Assembly: GCF_003286645.3 (NCBI RefSeq)
Contig: NZ_CP127382.2
Location: forward strand, 744,001 to 808,000
From: Aerococcus tenax
Lineage (GTDB): Bacteria; Bacillota; Bacilli; Lactobacillales; Aerococcaceae
Length of the DNA: 64,000 bases
Direction of reading: 5' to 3'
The position numbers and the translations under genes were made by a program. Shown in pieces: positions 40,882-48,284 of the stretch (its first letter is position 1; each line of letters begins with the position of its first letter). The notes below the pieces were generated by a model, which was not told the DNA's origin, did not search any database, and was given only the letters and a program-made list of their open reading frames with translations.

Positions 40882-40935
40882 TTTTTTTCACCATATTCTT
40901 TTCCTCCTATGGTATAATTTATTTGTTCACAACCA

Positions 40936-40959
40936 GCGCCCTGAAAAGGGCGCTTTTTT
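40936..40959 (+). terminator. hairpin-T6 after the repressor gene, plus orientation
   Basis: GCGCCC/GGGCGC with a 6-nt loop and TTTTTT on the plus strand. It overlaps the last bases of the leftward repressor gene and would stop rightward antisense transcripts entering it. Confidence 0.6.
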
Positions 40960-41719
40960 ACATTATCACGGTTCCTATCATCTTTACTTCATTAAAATCT
41001 TTAAAGATCAAATCGTCATATTTAGTATTTAGTGATACTAACCTCAACTGATCTTCTTCTAAATAAGCTTTCTTAACATAAGCTTCACCATCTACAAAAA
41101 ACACACCTATTTGACCACTTCTTAAGTCATCTGTCTTCTTAACAAATATATACTCATCATCTTCAAACAGTGGTTCCATCGAGTCCCCATTAACTTGTAG
41201 CATCATGTCAAAGTCACAAGGTGGCAGGATAGAGTTTGGAACAGATACTGTTTCTATTGTTTCATCACCCAACCATTCACCAGTACCAGCAGATACAGCG
41301 CCATAACAAGGTTGGTCTGTATAGTCGGATAATTGGTAGATATTTGATTCTTCTTTAACTGAATTTTGTTCACTCAATTTTCTTTTTGCAAAAGAATAAA
41401 CTGTAGATTGGTTTTCTAAATTGAGCTGATTGTATATGTCTAAAATGGTATTCTCTTCCCGTTGATTGTCTGGAATTCTTTCCTTATCAACTTCATATCC
41501 CATTAACCAGGGTTCACTTACATTAAAAGCTTTAGATAATAAATAAATTCTATCTTGATCAGGAGATTGCACATCATTGACATATTGGGATAAAGTACTT
41601 TTTCCCATTTTTATACCCAAGCTTTTCTGAAAAGGCTCAGTTTTTTTCAAAATATCCACTTGTTTTAAGCCTAACTCAGACATGAGTTCTTTTAGTCGAG
41701 TCCCAGTAGAAACTTTCAT
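40958..41719 (-). CDS. CI/LexA-like prophage repressor (HTH and S24 peptidase)
   Basis: A 253-residue lysogeny repressor. The N-terminal XRE helix-turn-helix (residues 1-70) includes STLSQYVNDVQSPDQDRI. The C-terminal S24 domain holds the self-cleavage site Ala144-Gly145 in GAVSAGTGEW, the nucleophile Ser180 in VNGDSMEP and the general-base lysine at about 216 in AYVKKA. RecA-stimulated cleavage would induce the prophage. The start follows AAGGAGG. It diverges from cro across a 160-bp control region with 17-bp operator-like palindromes. Confidence 0.93.
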   Translation of the reverse strand: MKVSTGTRLKELMSELGLKQVDILKKTEPFQKSLGIKMGKSTLSQYVNDVQSPDQDRIYLLSKAFNVSEPWLMGYEVDKERIPDNQREENTILDIYNQLNLENQSTVYSFAKRKLSEQNSVKEESNIYQLSDYTDQPCYGAVSAGTGEWLGDETIETVSVPNSILPPCDFDMMLQVNGDSMEPLFEDDEYIFVKKTDDLRSGQIGVFFVDGEAYVKKAYLEEDQLRLVSLNTKYDDLIFKDFNEVKMIGTVIM

Positions 41720-41729
41720 TATTTTTCCT

Positions 41730-41864
41730 CCTTACTTTTATTAACATTATTATATAAGTACTTGAACAAAAACTCAATAAAAAGTTCATAAAAAATGAAC
41801 ATTTTTTATTGACAAGTTTATCGGTTTTGATAATATAGTGTCATAAAGTTCATGAAACGTGAAC
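41730..41864. promoter_or_regulatory. cI-cro control region: PRM, PR and operators
   Basis: Rightward PR is TTGACA (41809-41814), 16 bp, TAATAT (41831-41836). Leftward PRM reads TTGAGT, 17 bp, TATAAT on the minus strand. Two 17-bp palindromes are operator candidates: GTTCATAAAAAATGAAC (41784-41800), between the two promoters, and GTTCATGAAACGTGAAC (41848-41864), just after PR and before the cro ribosome site. A third, GTTCATGTTTCGTGAAT, lies at 42090-42106 at the end of cro. Confidence 0.75.
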
Positions 41865-41879
41865 AAAGGAGGTGATTTT

Positions 41880-42104
41880 ATGACTTATGATTATTCTAAA
41901 TTAAGTGGAAAGATTGTTGAAAAATATGGTACACAATATAAATTCGCAACAGCCATGGGCTTTTCTGATCGTACAATGTCTTTAAAATTAAATAACAGAG
42001 TAGGATGGAAAAATTATGAAATTGAACAAGCAATTGATTTGCTAGGATTATCAGTTGAAGATATACCTGAATATTTTTTTAGAAAAGAAGTTCATGTTTC
42101 GTGA
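41880..42104 (+). CDS. Cro-like helix-turn-helix regulator
   Basis: A 74-residue DNA-binding protein whose fold reads YGTQYKFATAMGFSDRTMSLKLNNR, with the recognition helix around SDRTMSLKL. It is the first rightward gene and faces the repressor, the classic Cro position. The start at ATG 41880 follows AAAGGAGGTGA; a GTG at 41859 lies inside the operator. Its 3' end contains an operator-like palindrome. Confidence 0.85.
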   Translation: MTYDYSKLSGKIVEKYGTQYKFATAMGFSDRTMSLKLNNRVGWKNYEIEQAIDLLGLSVEDIPEYFFRKEVHVS

Positions 42105-42133
42105 ATTAATAAATTAAAAAAGGAGCCCTAAAA

Positions 42134-42322
42134 ATGAACGTAAATGAAGAATATCAATACATGGAAGCTAAAGAAATCTTACAAGCAATTGAGGAGGCTG
42201 AAACCTGGGATATGGTTGATGTAGAGGTTTATGAAGATCTTTGTGACCGGGTAGGCCTTGACTATGATGCCTTTGATGATCCTGATGAGCTGTTTGAAGC
42301 ACTTGCAGAAAGAATTGAGTAA
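42134..42322 (+). CDS. small acidic phage protein, function unknown
   Basis: Sixty-two residues, strongly acidic (many Asp and Glu, few Lys), with a predicted helical pattern and no membrane segment. Its acidity and size recall DNA-mimic or anti-repressor-type early proteins, but no family is recognised. RBS AAAGGAG is well placed. It sits between cro and a small HTH gene in the early rightward unit. Confidence 0.7.
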   Translation: MNVNEEYQYMEAKEILQAIEEAETWDMVDVEVYEDLCDRVGLDYDAFDDPDELFEALAERIE

Positions 42323-42341
42323 TAAAAAGTAGGTGAAGCCA

Positions 42342-42584
42342 ATGACGGCTACAATAGCCGAAGATCTTATAGAGATCAAAGGTTTACTTGAAAAGCTAGT
42401 CACTAGCCAACAGAGATATTTGAGGCCGCAAGATGTGAGAGATGAGTTTTTTATAGGTGAAAGGACATTAAAGACCTGGGAAGCTCACGGCCTTAAGAAA
42501 ATTGAGTTGCCAACTCAAAGTAAAAGTAGATTTTATTACGACAGAAAAGACATAGAGCAATTTATGGAATCAAATAAATATTAA
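42342..42584 (+). CDS. small helix-turn-helix phage protein (excisionase-like)
   Basis: Eighty residues. The C-terminal half has the winged-helix pattern of MerR/excisionase-type HTH_17 domains: YLRPQDVRDEFFIGERTLKTWEAHGLKKIE then SRFYYDRKDIEQFM (key part TLKTWEAHGLKKI). The N-terminus is a short helix. It may act as an excisionase or early regulator. ATG 42342 follows AGGTGA; GTG 42333 is an in-frame alternative. Confidence 0.72.
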   Translation: MTATIAEDLIEIKGLLEKLVTSQQRYLRPQDVRDEFFIGERTLKTWEAHGLKKIELPTQSKSRFYYDRKDIEQFMESNKY

Positions 42585-42616
42585 AAATGCCAGCCAGCAT
42601 TAAAGGAGAGATAACC

Positions 42617-42748
42617 ATGATTCAATTTTTAGTAGCCGTTTTAATCGTATCTGTAGCAATCAACGGTTTTAGTTTAGGGGTCTTTACCGCCTATGATAGC
42701 AAGCTACATGGAGAAGAGCGCCAACGTGAAGACGAAAGACTTTACTAA
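42617..42748 (+). CDS. small single-span membrane protein
   Basis: Forty-three residues. A hydrophobic segment (residues about 3-26, FLVAVLIVSVAINGFSLGVF) is followed by a charged tail HGEERQREDERLY. ATG 42617 has AAAGGAGAG seven bases upstream, which makes translation likely. The function is unknown. It overlaps the next small frame. Confidence 0.6.
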   Translation: MIQFLVAVLIVSVAINGFSLGVFTAYDSKLHGEERQREDERLY

Positions 42749-42908
42749 GATTCTATGGGTAAGGCAGCAGATTAAGCGGTCTTTACTCTTATTTATCAAG
42801 ACAGGCGACATTGAACACTATCAAGACATGGAACGAGTGATTGATTATGTACGTAGTAGCGAAAATCAAGATCAGAAATGGTCAAGAAGTAAGCAGATTG
42901 TATTTTGA
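42726..42908 (+). CDS. small phage protein, function unknown
   Basis: About 60 residues, basic and helical, with ILWVRQQIKRSLLLFIKTGD followed by IEHYQDMERVIDYV. The start is uncertain: GTG 42726 has GGAGAAGAG at a good distance, while ATGs at 42693 and 42708 in the same frame lack a site. It overlaps the genes on both sides, as is common in packed phage early regions. Confidence 0.5.
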   Translation: MKTKDFTKILWVRQQIKRSLLLFIKTGDIEHYQDMERVIDYVRSSENQDQKWSRSKQIVF

Positions 42909-43008
42909 TGAAAAAGACGAAGCCCTAGAATTTATTTGCTGCAATAACAGCTATGCAAAGCGACTGGGCTATAAGTACCAGCTGTTGAAGGGAGGAAGGA
43001 AGAAATGA
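42847..43008 (+). CDS. small phage protein, function unknown
   Basis: Fifty-three residues, MYVVAKIKIRNG through QLLKGGRKK, mixed alpha/beta character with two adjacent cysteines (ICCNN). It fills the gap between its neighbours and its stop overlaps the start of the Myb-like gene by four bases (ATGA), which argues for coupled translation. Its own ribosome site is weak and it overlaps the preceding gene. Confidence 0.55.
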   Translation: MYVVAKIKIRNGQEVSRLYFDEKDEALEFICCNNSYAKRLGYKYQLLKGGRKK

Positions 43009-43826
43009 ATTTATCGCAGATTAAAGCCATTCAGGCTATTGGGGATAAACTGACGGCTGAGGAGATCGCAGAGGCGTTTAGCGCTACAGAGGACAAACTA
43101 GAAGTATCTGAGCAAGCAGAGGAACCTGAAAAAGTAGAAGTTGAGCCAGTTATTGAGCAGACACAGGAAAAAGCAGAAGATGCCTGGAAGTCAATTAATA
43201 ATGGTGTGGTTTTTGAGCCAGACCCAGAAAAAATGCTAGTTGATGAAGATCATAGGAGTATTTTTGTGCCACCAATTAATTCTAAAAGTGATCAACTTAA
43301 ACCATATGAAATTAAAGAGGACAGACAAGGAAAGCCGTGGACAGCGGGAGAAAACAATATGCTTGAAGAGCTAGTAAAAGAAGACTTTGATTTTGAATAT
43401 ATCGCAGAAAAAATGAAAAGATCGTGCAATGCAATACGCACACAAGCGTCCCTGCTGGGTTTTATGGGTCTAAAACAAAAGCAAACAACGTGGATAAAAG
43501 CAGAAGAAGATTCATTAATTTCTCTTTCAAATAAAGGGTTATCTTGCTCAGAAATTGCTGAGGAAATGGGAAGAACATATGATTCAATATCCAACAAAGC
43601 ACGGAGCTTGGGGCTAAAGCTGACGGGCAAAAAAAATAAGAGGTGGTGGAGTGATGATGAACTTCTTGAAATTAAAAATATGCTGAAACGATATGGAACA
43701 CCACAAGCAGCGTTTAATAACCGAAAATGGGCCGATAATTTTTCAAAAAGAAGCGGGCGGTCGCTTTCAGCTATCAAGCAAAGATTGGAAATAGTTTATA
43801 AGGAAAAGCCGACTAGCGGCAACTAG
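43005..43826 (+). CDS. phage protein with three Myb/SANT-like DNA-binding repeats
   Basis: 273 residues. An N-terminal LTAEEIAEAF helix and an acidic Glu/Val-rich linker (about 28-70) precede three repeats that begin at Trp112 (PWTAGENNML), Trp163 (TWIKAEEDSL) and Trp214 (RWWSDDELLE), a spacing of 51 residues. Repeats one and two end in RSCNAIRTQASLLGF and RTYDSISNKARSLGL, the usual recognition-helix pattern. It probably binds DNA as an early regulator or replication factor; the role is unknown. RBS GGAGGAAGG is strong. Confidence 0.75.
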   Translation: MNLSQIKAIQAIGDKLTAEEIAEAFSATEDKLEVSEQAEEPEKVEVEPVIEQTQEKAEDAWKSINNGVVFEPDPEKMLVDEDHRSIFVPPINSKSDQLKPYEIKEDRQGKPWTAGENNMLEELVKEDFDFEYIAEKMKRSCNAIRTQASLLGFMGLKQKQTTWIKAEEDSLISLSNKGLSCSEIAEEMGRTYDSISNKARSLGLKLTGKKNKRWWSDDELLEIKNMLKRYGTPQAAFNNRKWADNFSKRSGRSLSAIKQRLEIVYKEKPTSGN

Positions 43827-43882
43827 TCGACAAAAATAAAAAGTTTACACCTGGAGTATATCACATTAAAGGAGATTGAAAA

Positions 43883-44176
43883 ATGATTAAAACATTAACA
43901 CAGACCACAGAATATTATTGCAGTACGGAAGAAGAAGCTAATCAGGTCATTGAAGAACGCAAAAAGGAGCTAAGCAAGGTTATTGGCGATAGACGGCTTG
44001 GAGAGCTAGTTAAGCAGACTATTGAGGCCAAAACCTCATCCGACTATGAATATACTAAGCTAACGCTCAAAGAAGAATACAACTTGCCACTTGATCTGGC
44101 CAAGAATGACCCTAAAGACGATGTGCATCCGGACAATGTAGAGCTGTTTCCAATCGAGGGTGAGGCCAATGTATAA
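43883..44176 (+). CDS. phage protein, function unknown
   Basis: Ninety-seven residues, soluble, with an N-terminal strand-helix (TTEYYCSTEEEANQVIEERK) typical of small phage proteins beside recombination genes. RBS AAAGGAGA is well placed. No family is recognised. Confidence 0.65.
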   Translation: MIKTLTQTTEYYCSTEEEANQVIEERKKELSKVIGDRRLGELVKQTIEAKTSSDYEYTKLTLKEEYNLPLDLAKNDPKDDVHPDNVELFPIEGEANV

Positions 44177-44462
44177 TGCAGTAACTTATGACAGTTGTGG
44201 GCGGCCAATGGAGCCAAAGAGCCTAAAGCATGAAGTTATTGCCCATGACTTTAAAGGCAATCCAATCTATTTAGATGGTACTGATATTTACTGGGACTTT
44301 GATGGGGACTATGTCAGGTCTGATGGCAAAGATCTCTATCAATACCTTGGCCAGGATAAAGAAGCTTTTTATGACCTGATCTTTAATGCCCTGGCTGAGC
44401 AATACAGCCTATTGCCACCAGTAGACATATACCGGGAGTTAGTGGGTGATAGCTATGCCTGA
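44169..44462 (+). CDS. phage protein, function unknown
   Basis: Ninety-seven residues, acidic, rich in Tyr and Asp, with GRPMEPKSLKHEV near the N-terminus. The start at ATG 44169 follows GAGGGTGAGG and overlaps the preceding stop by eight bases. It also overlaps the exonuclease gene start. No family is recognised. Confidence 0.6.
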   Translation: MYNAVTYDSCGRPMEPKSLKHEVIAHDFKGNPIYLDGTDIYWDFDGDYVRSDGKDLYQYLGQDKEAFYDLIFNALAEQYSLLPPVDIYRELVGDSYA

Positions 44463-45405
44463 ATACTACTTAGCTAAAGACCATGCAGACTGGCTGGAGA
44501 TACGTAAAAAAGGACTAGGCGGGTCAGATATTGGCACCGCCTTAGGTTTTAACCCTTTTAAGACACCATACCAGCTATGGCTTGAAAAGACTGGCCAAGT
44601 GGAACCAGAAGATATTTCCCAAAAAGTGGCCATACAGATTGGTAATGAGCTAGAAGACCTAGTGGCCAGGATGTTTACCCAAGAGACCGGGCTAGAAGTA
44701 CAGCGGGACAATAAGACCCATGTGCACAAAGAATACCCATTCTTACTGGCCAACATTGACCGCAAAATTATTGGCCAAGAAGCCTTGCTAGAGTGTAAGA
44801 CGACAGGGGCACATAATGCCGGCCAATGGGCAGGGGATAATGTGCCAGCCTCTTACTTATTGCAGGTACAGCACTATTTAAATGTCCTGGACTATGACAC
44901 GGCCTATATAGCAGTAATCATTGGCAATAATGATTTTCAATGGAAAGAGATCAAGCGGGACAATGACCTGATTCAAGCTTATCAAGAAAAGGCTATCAGC
45001 TTTTGGCAAGACAATGTATTGGCTATGAAAGCCCCTGAAATTGATGGCAGTGCTTCAACCAGTAGGGCCTTGAGTGCCATGTATACCAGCATTGAGCCTA
45101 ATGTTGAGCCAATGCCTAAGGATAAAGTGGCCATGGTACAAGATCTGATCTTTACCAAGGATGTCATTAAGCAGTACGAGGAAAAGCGGCGGAAAATTGA
45201 AAACGAGTTAAAGGCCTACATGGGGGCTAACAACGTCCAAGAGCTTACCAATCCTGATATGACAGTAACCTGGAAGCCCCGGACCGCAAGACGACTGGAC
45301 ACTAACCGCTTGAAGCAGGAGCATCCGGAGATCTACAAGGCTTACCTTACCGAAACCACTACAAACTACATGACAGCAAAGGAGTTAACTAAAGATGGCG
45401 ACTAA
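44455..45405 (+). CDS. YqaJ-type viral recombinase (lambda-exonuclease-like)
   Basis: A 316-residue exonuclease of the YqaJ/lambda Exo fold. Key parts are GGSDIGTALGFNPFKTPYQLW, the acidic IDRKIIG and LLECKTTGA (the D-E-x-K nuclease core near residues 102-121) and LLQVQHYLNVL. It would resect DNA ends for annealing by the RecT-like protein encoded directly after it (11-bp overlap). ATG 44455 follows GTGGGTGA; GTG 44446 in frame is less likely. Confidence 0.92.
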   Translation: MPEYYLAKDHADWLEIRKKGLGGSDIGTALGFNPFKTPYQLWLEKTGQVEPEDISQKVAIQIGNELEDLVARMFTQETGLEVQRDNKTHVHKEYPFLLANIDRKIIGQEALLECKTTGAHNAGQWAGDNVPASYLLQVQHYLNVLDYDTAYIAVIIGNNDFQWKEIKRDNDLIQAYQEKAISFWQDNVLAMKAPEIDGSASTSRALSAMYTSIEPNVEPMPKDKVAMVQDLIFTKDVIKQYEEKRRKIENELKAYMGANNVQELTNPDMTVTWKPRTARRLDTNRLKQEHPEIYKAYLTETTTNYMTAKELTKDGD

Positions 45406-46291
45406 TGACACAATCAAACAACAATTATCGACTCAAAAGACAAGCCAGGCCCCAGCTAAGAATACCGTGGGGACGTTACTTAAAAGCCCAGCTATTCAAA
45501 ATAAATTCCAAGAGCTGTTAAAGACAAAAAGCGCTAACTTTACTTCAAGCTTGCTTACCTTGGTCAATAATGACAGCTACCTAAGTGACTGTGAGCCAAT
45601 GAGCATTATAGCTTCATCCATGCAAGCAGCTCAATTGGATTTACCCATTGAGAAGAACTTTGGCTTTGCTTATATTGTCCCTTTCCGGGATAAGAACACC
45701 AGAACGAAAAAAGCCCAATTTGTCTTAGGGTACAAGGGTTATATTCAGCTAGCTCAAAGAAGTGGGCAGTATAAGAAAATTAATGTTGTCCCAATTTGTC
45801 AGGGAGAGTTAAAGACTTGGAACAAAGTGACAGAGGAATTTGAATATAACTTAGACGGCAAACAGTCAGACGAAGTTATTGGCTATGTGGGCTACTTTAA
45901 GCTACTCAACGGCTTTGAAAAGACAGTTTACTGGAGCAAGGAAGATGTAGAAGCCCACAGGATTGCTAATAACAAGGCCAGAGACAAAAAAGCTTTATCC
46001 GGTGTATGGGCATCTAACTATGATGCCATGGCTATGAAGACCGTTCTAAGAAACTTGCTATCTAAATGGGGTATCTTGTCCATTGAAATGCAAAAAGCAG
46101 TTGTAGCTGATGAGAGTGATCCGGAAGAACAAGCATTAGATCTTGCCCCGGCTGAACGCAAAGAAGTCGAAAAGGTGGAGACACCACAGGCCGCAGAAAA
46201 AGCCCCTGAAACTATGGGTGAGTGGCTAGAGAAGAACCCAGAAAAGCCTGAGCAGGAAAGCCTGGACATTTTGGGGACATATAAGAAATAG
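45395..46291 (+). CDS. recT: RecT-family single-strand annealing protein
   Basis: A 298-residue recombinase. The central RecT core has MSIIASSMQAAQLDLPIEKN, AYIVPFRDKNT, FVLGYKGYIQLAQRSGQYK and WASNYDAMAMKTVLR. The C-terminal 60 residues are acidic and low in complexity, as in relatives. Together with the YqaJ-type exonuclease it forms a Red/RecET-like recombination pair for phage replication. Confidence 0.95.
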   Translation: MATNDTIKQQLSTQKTSQAPAKNTVGTLLKSPAIQNKFQELLKTKSANFTSSLLTLVNNDSYLSDCEPMSIIASSMQAAQLDLPIEKNFGFAYIVPFRDKNTRTKKAQFVLGYKGYIQLAQRSGQYKKINVVPICQGELKTWNKVTEEFEYNLDGKQSDEVIGYVGYFKLLNGFEKTVYWSKEDVEAHRIANNKARDKKALSGVWASNYDAMAMKTVLRNLLSKWGILSIEMQKAVVADESDPEEQALDLAPAERKEVEKVETPQAAEKAPETMGEWLEKNPEKPEQESLDILGTYKK

Positions 46292-46300
46292 GTGATGTAA

Positions 46301-47161
46301 ATGGCTAAAAAATATTTTTGGCTCAAATTAAAAAATGATTTTTTTGAGCAAAAGGAGATAAAAATGCTAAGGCGCATTGCTGGTGGTGATACCTATACCA
46401 TTATTTATCTAAAAATGCTTTTGTTGAGTTTATCCAACGAGGGGAAAATTTACTATGACGGTATCGCAGAAAATATGGTATCAGAGATAGCACTTTCCAT
46501 TGATGAGGATGAGGAAAATGTTCAAGTTACTTTTACCTACCTACTCAATAAAGGGCTGATAGTTTTTGGTGAAGACGAGGACGAGCTAGAACTAACCAAT
46601 ATTGCCTCTATGATAGGGTCTGAGAGCGATTCAGCCCGGAGAATGAGGAAGCACCGACTTAAGAAAATGTCACAAAGTGACACTTTGCCGTCACATAGTG
46701 ACAAGAGAGTGACGGCACCGTTACGAGGCAGTGACGCAGAGATAGAGAAAGAGATAGATATAGAGATAGATAAAGAGCAGCAGCAGGGTAATAGTTACAT
46801 AGTAGATAACTATAGTAAGCAGGGTAAAGAAACTTCAATGCCTCCTGCTGCTGGTCAAAAAGCTATTGATTATTTTCAAGACTCTTTCAATATCCAAGTA
46901 ACACCTATTATGGTCCAAGAAATTCAGCACTGGGCAAAAGAGACTAGTGAGGATTTAGTTATTCTTGCCTTTAATCGATCAATTGGCACTAAGAACCCTT
47001 ACCGATTTGCTAAATCCATTCTAGAGGATTGGGCAATTAAGAAGATAAAGACAGTTGAAGCAGCCAATGCTGAACAAGCTGAATTTAAGAAAAACCACTT
47101 TAAAAACTTTACTAACCAAGCAACAGAAGTTGGCCAGATCAATCCTGAATTGGGGTGGTAA
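46301..47161 (+). CDS. phage replisome organiser, DnaD-like
   Basis: A 286-residue replication initiator. The N-terminal winged-helix domain (about 1-115) starts KKYFWLKLKNDFFEQKEIKMLRRIAGGD, the hallmark of phage replisome organisers (key part LKNDFFEQKEIKML). A variable linker (about 115-185) holds the candidate origin iterons at DNA level. The C-terminal DnaB_2/DnaD domain (about 190-260) includes FNRSIGTKNPYRFAKSILEDW. It would melt or mark the origin and recruit the DnaC-like loader encoded next. Confidence 0.9.
   Translation: MAKKYFWLKLKNDFFEQKEIKMLRRIAGGDTYTIIYLKMLLLSLSNEGKIYYDGIAENMVSEIALSIDEDEENVQVTFTYLLNKGLIVFGEDEDELELTNIASMIGSESDSARRMRKHRLKKMSQSDTLPSHSDKRVTAPLRGSDAEIEKEIDIEIDKEQQQGNSYIVDNYSKQGKETSMPPAAGQKAIDYFQDSFNIQVTPIMVQEIQHWAKETSEDLVILAFNRSIGTKNPYRFAKSILEDWAIKKIKTVEAANAEQAEFKKNHFKNFTNQATEVGQINPELGW
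46668..46740. other. candidate phage replication origin inside the replisome organiser gene
   Basis: Two short palindromes of the same form, TGTCAC-AAA-GTGACA (46668-46682) and GTCAC-ATA-GTGAC (46690-46702), are followed by GAGTGACGGCAC and CAGTGACG. Thus five or more GTGAC units crowd into 70 bp. A purine-rich, easily melted GATAGAGA-type stretch follows (46740-46780). Origins in this gene are well known in related phages. Confidence 0.6.
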
Positions 47162-47163
47162 CG

Positions 47164-47973
47164 ATGGGCAGTATTTCTTTTGCAAAATTTTTGGAGCAGT
47201 CAACTGATCAATGCCAAAAGCATGAAGTTAACTTGCAGCGAGTAATTGGCAGTCCTACTGGCTTTAAGTGTCCAATTTGCCAAAGAGAGGACCTAGAAGC
47301 CAGAGAGCAGGAAAGAGTAAAACAAGCCATGGCTAACTATGAAGCTTTAAGGACTACGGGGGTGCTTAAAAATAAAAGCATTGTTACTGATGACACCTTA
47401 TGGACCGCTGGCTTTAAAAATTATGACCTTAAAAATGACGAGCAAAAAGCTAATTTGCGCAAGGCTATCGAGATAGCTAAGAAGTATATAGCTAATAAGG
47501 ACTTCTTTAACACCATCCTAACCGGTAATGCCGGAACAGGAAAAAGCCACTTGGCTATGGCCATTCTAAAGACCGTTAATGTTAAATCTGATCCCCCTAG
47601 ACAGTGTTTATTTGTAAGTTGGGACAAAGTTGTAAGAGACATTAGGACAGGCTACTTTTCCAAAGACGGTTCAGGCCTAGATGAGGGAGCAACCATTAAG
47701 CTGCTATCTGATGTTGATTTGCTAGTCATTGACGACTTAGGGGCCGAGCTAGGGCTAATAGCCACTAGTAAGGGAGCTACTGACTATGTGGCCAGAGTCC
47801 TTTATGCAGTCCTTAATGCCAGACAGTCTAAATCAACTATCTTTACCACCAACCTATCAAGTGTGGACATAGATAAAAATTATGATGCTAAAATTGCTAG
47901 CCGTATCCGAAGACGATCAGCAGACCATACGATCACATTTAGAGAGACAGAAGACCAAAGATTATATTACTAG
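47164..47973 (+). CDS. DnaC-like helicase loader, AAA+ ATPase
   Basis: A 269-residue ATPase. An N-terminal zinc-binding part (CQKH..CPIC, residues about 15-40) precedes the AAA+ core with Walker A in GNAGTGKSHLA and Walker B in LLVIDDLGAE, then sensor residues in TIFTTNLSS and an RIRRRSADHTITF C-terminus. It would load the host replicative helicase at the phage origin. The start is taken at ATG 47164 behind GGGGTGG; GTG 47155 overlaps the previous gene. Confidence 0.93.
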   Translation: MGSISFAKFLEQSTDQCQKHEVNLQRVIGSPTGFKCPICQREDLEAREQERVKQAMANYEALRTTGVLKNKSIVTDDTLWTAGFKNYDLKNDEQKANLRKAIEIAKKYIANKDFFNTILTGNAGTGKSHLAMAILKTVNVKSDPPRQCLFVSWDKVVRDIRTGYFSKDGSGLDEGATIKLLSDVDLLVIDDLGAELGLIATSKGATDYVARVLYAVLNARQSKSTIFTTNLSSVDIDKNYDAKIASRIRRRSADHTITFRETEDQRLYY

Positions 47974-48017
47974 GTTATAAAGTGAGTAGCCCTCAAGATG
48001 AGGGTAGTTGGGAGAGT

Positions 48018-48284
48018 ATGAAAATGAAAAATAAAAAAGGAAGAGTAAATGTTTTTTGTTGGCCAGATCCTGACAAGCCAAATCTTTCAAAGGATTATGT
48101 AGGTAGGTGGCGGCTTTGGAATGGCCAAGATTGGACACATTCAATTGAGACAAAAGAAAATGCTTTATATTTTGGGGAAAAGTTTGGAGCTAAAGCGATT
48201 GGTTTTTGTACAAAAGATAAGGATGGAGAGGCGGTTTATAAGCATGTTACATACTTACATAGTCCCTGGAGAGTGTGTCCCTAA
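48018..48284 (+). CDS. phage protein, function unknown
   Basis: Eighty-eight residues with many aromatic residues: NVFCWPDPDKP, GRWRLWNGQDW and YLHSPWRVCP. ATG 48018 has GGGAGAG upstream; ATG 48024 is also possible. It overlaps the RusA gene by 41 bp. No family is recognised. Confidence 0.6.
   Translation: MKMKNKKGRVNVFCWPDPDKPNLSKDYVGRWRLWNGQDWTHSIETKENALYFGEKFGAKAIGFCTKDKDGEAVYKHVTYLHSPWRVCP

Noticed and set aside
43292..43777. A 161-codon minus-strand frame
   Set aside because: It is the antisense of the Myb-like gene and resembles no protein.
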